A model generated the notes under the pieces. The model had not been told where the DNA came from, searched no databases, and saw only the letters and a program-made list of their open reading frames with translations. From Eubacteriaceae bacterium (GTDB lineage: Bacteria; Bacillota; Clostridia; Eubacteriales; Anaerofustaceae), in contig JAFZLL010000051.1 of NCBI GenBank assembly GCA_017551505.1, positions 1 through 64,000 of the forward strand: DNA of 64,000 nucleotides. The letters are read 5' to 3'. Within the stretch, counting starts at the first letter, position 1. The number at the start of each line of letters is the position of its first letter. Position numbers and translations under genes: made by a program. Below, piece by piece: positions 63,140-64,000 of the stretch.

Positions 63140-64000
63140 ATGAGCATAATGGTCTTAAACAGCGGCAGCTCCTCCCTGAAATTCAAGATATTCGAGGAGG
63201 GCACTCTGGATGAAGAAGCCGCAGGTGTCATAGAACGTATAGGCCTGCCTTCTGCGACCATAAGGTACAGAACGCGGTATCTGACCACTGAGTATAAAAA
63301 ATACATTCCGGATCATGAGACGGGCCTTATGGAGGCACTTTCGCTCCTTACCGATGAGAACTCCGGATTGCTGAAAGATATCTCGGGGATCACCGCTGTC
63401 GGTCACAGAGTGCTGCACGGCGGAGACAGATTCACAAAAAGCGTCCTTATAGACAACGATGTAATCGGGGCAATCGAGGAATGCATCCCCTTCGGACCTC
63501 TTCATAATCCAGCTAATCTGTTGGGCATCCGTGCATGTCTCGATATGCTTCCTGGAGTGCCTCAGACGGCGGTCTTCGACACGGCTTTCCATGCCACTGT
63601 CCCCGTATATGCCAATACCTTCGCCATTCCCTATGAGTATTCGGAAAAGTATAAGATCCACAAGTTCGGCTTCCACGGGACTTCCCATCGCTATGTTGCC
63701 CTTAAAGCTGCGGAAATGACAGGCAGGGAAGACCTGAGAATCATTTCATGCCATCTCGGTAACGGATGCAGCATGGCCGCAGTAAAGGGAGGAGTCAGCC
63801 TGGATACCACGATGGGTCTCACTCCTTTGGATGGGCTCATGATGGGGACACGCAGCGGTTCCGTCGATCCGTCTGTTCTGCAGCTGTTGTGCGACAGAGA
63901 ATCATTAAGCATAGACGGAGTCATCAAAATGCTCAACAATCAGAGCGGGCTCTTCGGTGTCTCCGGCGTATCGGGTGATTTCCGACATGTCATGGAGGCC
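63140..64000 (+). CDS. ackA: Acetate kinase (5' part, runs off the window)
   Basis: Converts acetyl phosphate and ADP to acetate and ATP, the energy-yielding end of acetogenic fermentation. 287 residues are visible. The N terminus MSIMVLNSGSSSLKFKIFE holds the signature. Further motifs are GHRVLHGGD near 91, FDTAFHATVP (catalytic Asp) near 145, KFGFHGTSHRYVA near 175 and CHLGNGCSMAAV near 205. The full enzyme has about 400 residues, so roughly 110 are missing past the edge. The ATG has GGAG upstream. Confidence 0.96.
   Translation, partial: MSIMVLNSGSSSLKFKIFEEGTLDEEAAGVIERIGLPSATIRYRTRYLTTEYKKYIPDHETGLMEALSLLTDENSGLLKDISGITAVGHRVLHGGDRFTKSVLIDNDVIGAIEECIPFGPLHNPANLLGIRACLDMLPGVPQTAVFDTAFHATVPVYANTFAIPYEYSEKYKIHKFGFHGTSHRYVALKAAEMTGREDLRIISCHLGNGCSMAAVKGGVSLDTTMGLTPLDGLMMGTRSGSVDPSVLQLLCDRESLSIDGVIKMLNNQSGLFGVSGVSGDFRHVMEA

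Overview
The window looks like a contiguous chromosomal segment of a low-to-mid GC anaerobic Firmicute, most likely a member of the Clostridia. The evidence is two T-box leaders (valS and ileS), strong AGGAGG ribosome binding sites with occasional TTG/GTG starts, TTGACA/TATAAT-type promoters, PyrR, acetate kinase, rsfS, a PIN/TRAM membrane protein, Hsp33 and a CotH/VTC cluster. I see no phage genes, transposases, CRISPR arrays or integrases. Nearly all of it reads as housekeeping genes interleaved with small accessory modules.

Layout. 1-5.5 kb: mtaB (tRNA methylthiotransferase), a convergent pair (class V aminotransferase and ornithine cyclodeaminase family), a HIT protein, rpsU and a DUF523 protein. 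5.5-12.8 kb, minus strand: nagA and M32 carboxypeptidase, then rpsO-pnp-dut-aspartate kinase; the rpsO leader can fold so that a CCUCC loop faces its own Shine-Dalgarno. 12.9-17.4 kb, plus strand: a three-gene module of VWA-like protein, cytoplasmic BspA-type leucine-rich repeat protein and MoxR-type AAA ATPase, started by a consensus promoter that leaves almost no leader. 17.4-22.3 kb: pyrR (minus), tRNA-Ser, and a VTC domain / DUF4956 / CotH trio. 22.3-31.3 kb: M24 peptidase, a lipoprotein, T-box-valS, a lipoprotein with an internal membrane segment, a Ppx/GppA protein, MATE and rsfS. 31.5-35.5 kb: a surface LRR protein overlapping a HAD phosphatase, a four-tRNA operon (Gly, Arg, His, Gln) and a DUF308 membrane protein. 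35.6-45.6 kb: T-box-ileS (eukaryote-like IleRS2 type), a Wzz-like protein with a degenerate kinase domain, a Gly-rich-tailed hypothetical, an ICMT-like methyltransferase, FGGY kinase, udk and an M20 peptidase.

45.6-54.4 kb: two small membrane/coiled-coil proteins with an E2-like acyltransferase lacking the catalytic His, a CofE-like ligase with a DUF2804 protein, a uroporphyrinogen-decarboxylase-like remnant, a ROK protein, and hslO / homocysteine methyltransferase / uppP. 54.5-59.6 kb: tsaE-tsaB-rimI-DUF1461-tsaD (the t6A tRNA modification set), a PIN/TRAM membrane protein and a YbaK deacylase. 59.8-64 kb: a membrane-anchored Nudix-like protein, glnS and the start of ackA, which runs off the window.

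The genes most likely to work together are: the VWA/LRR/MoxR module; the VTC/DUF4956/CotH trio; the t6A set, whose product MtaB at the start of the window would convert to ms2t6A; and the rpsO-pnp-dut cluster. The best candidates for little-described biology are the VWA-LRR-MoxR module, whose VWA protein has lost the metallopeptidase glutamate, and the two-TM Nudix-like protein. Product names rest on motifs and family knowledge; no database search was run.
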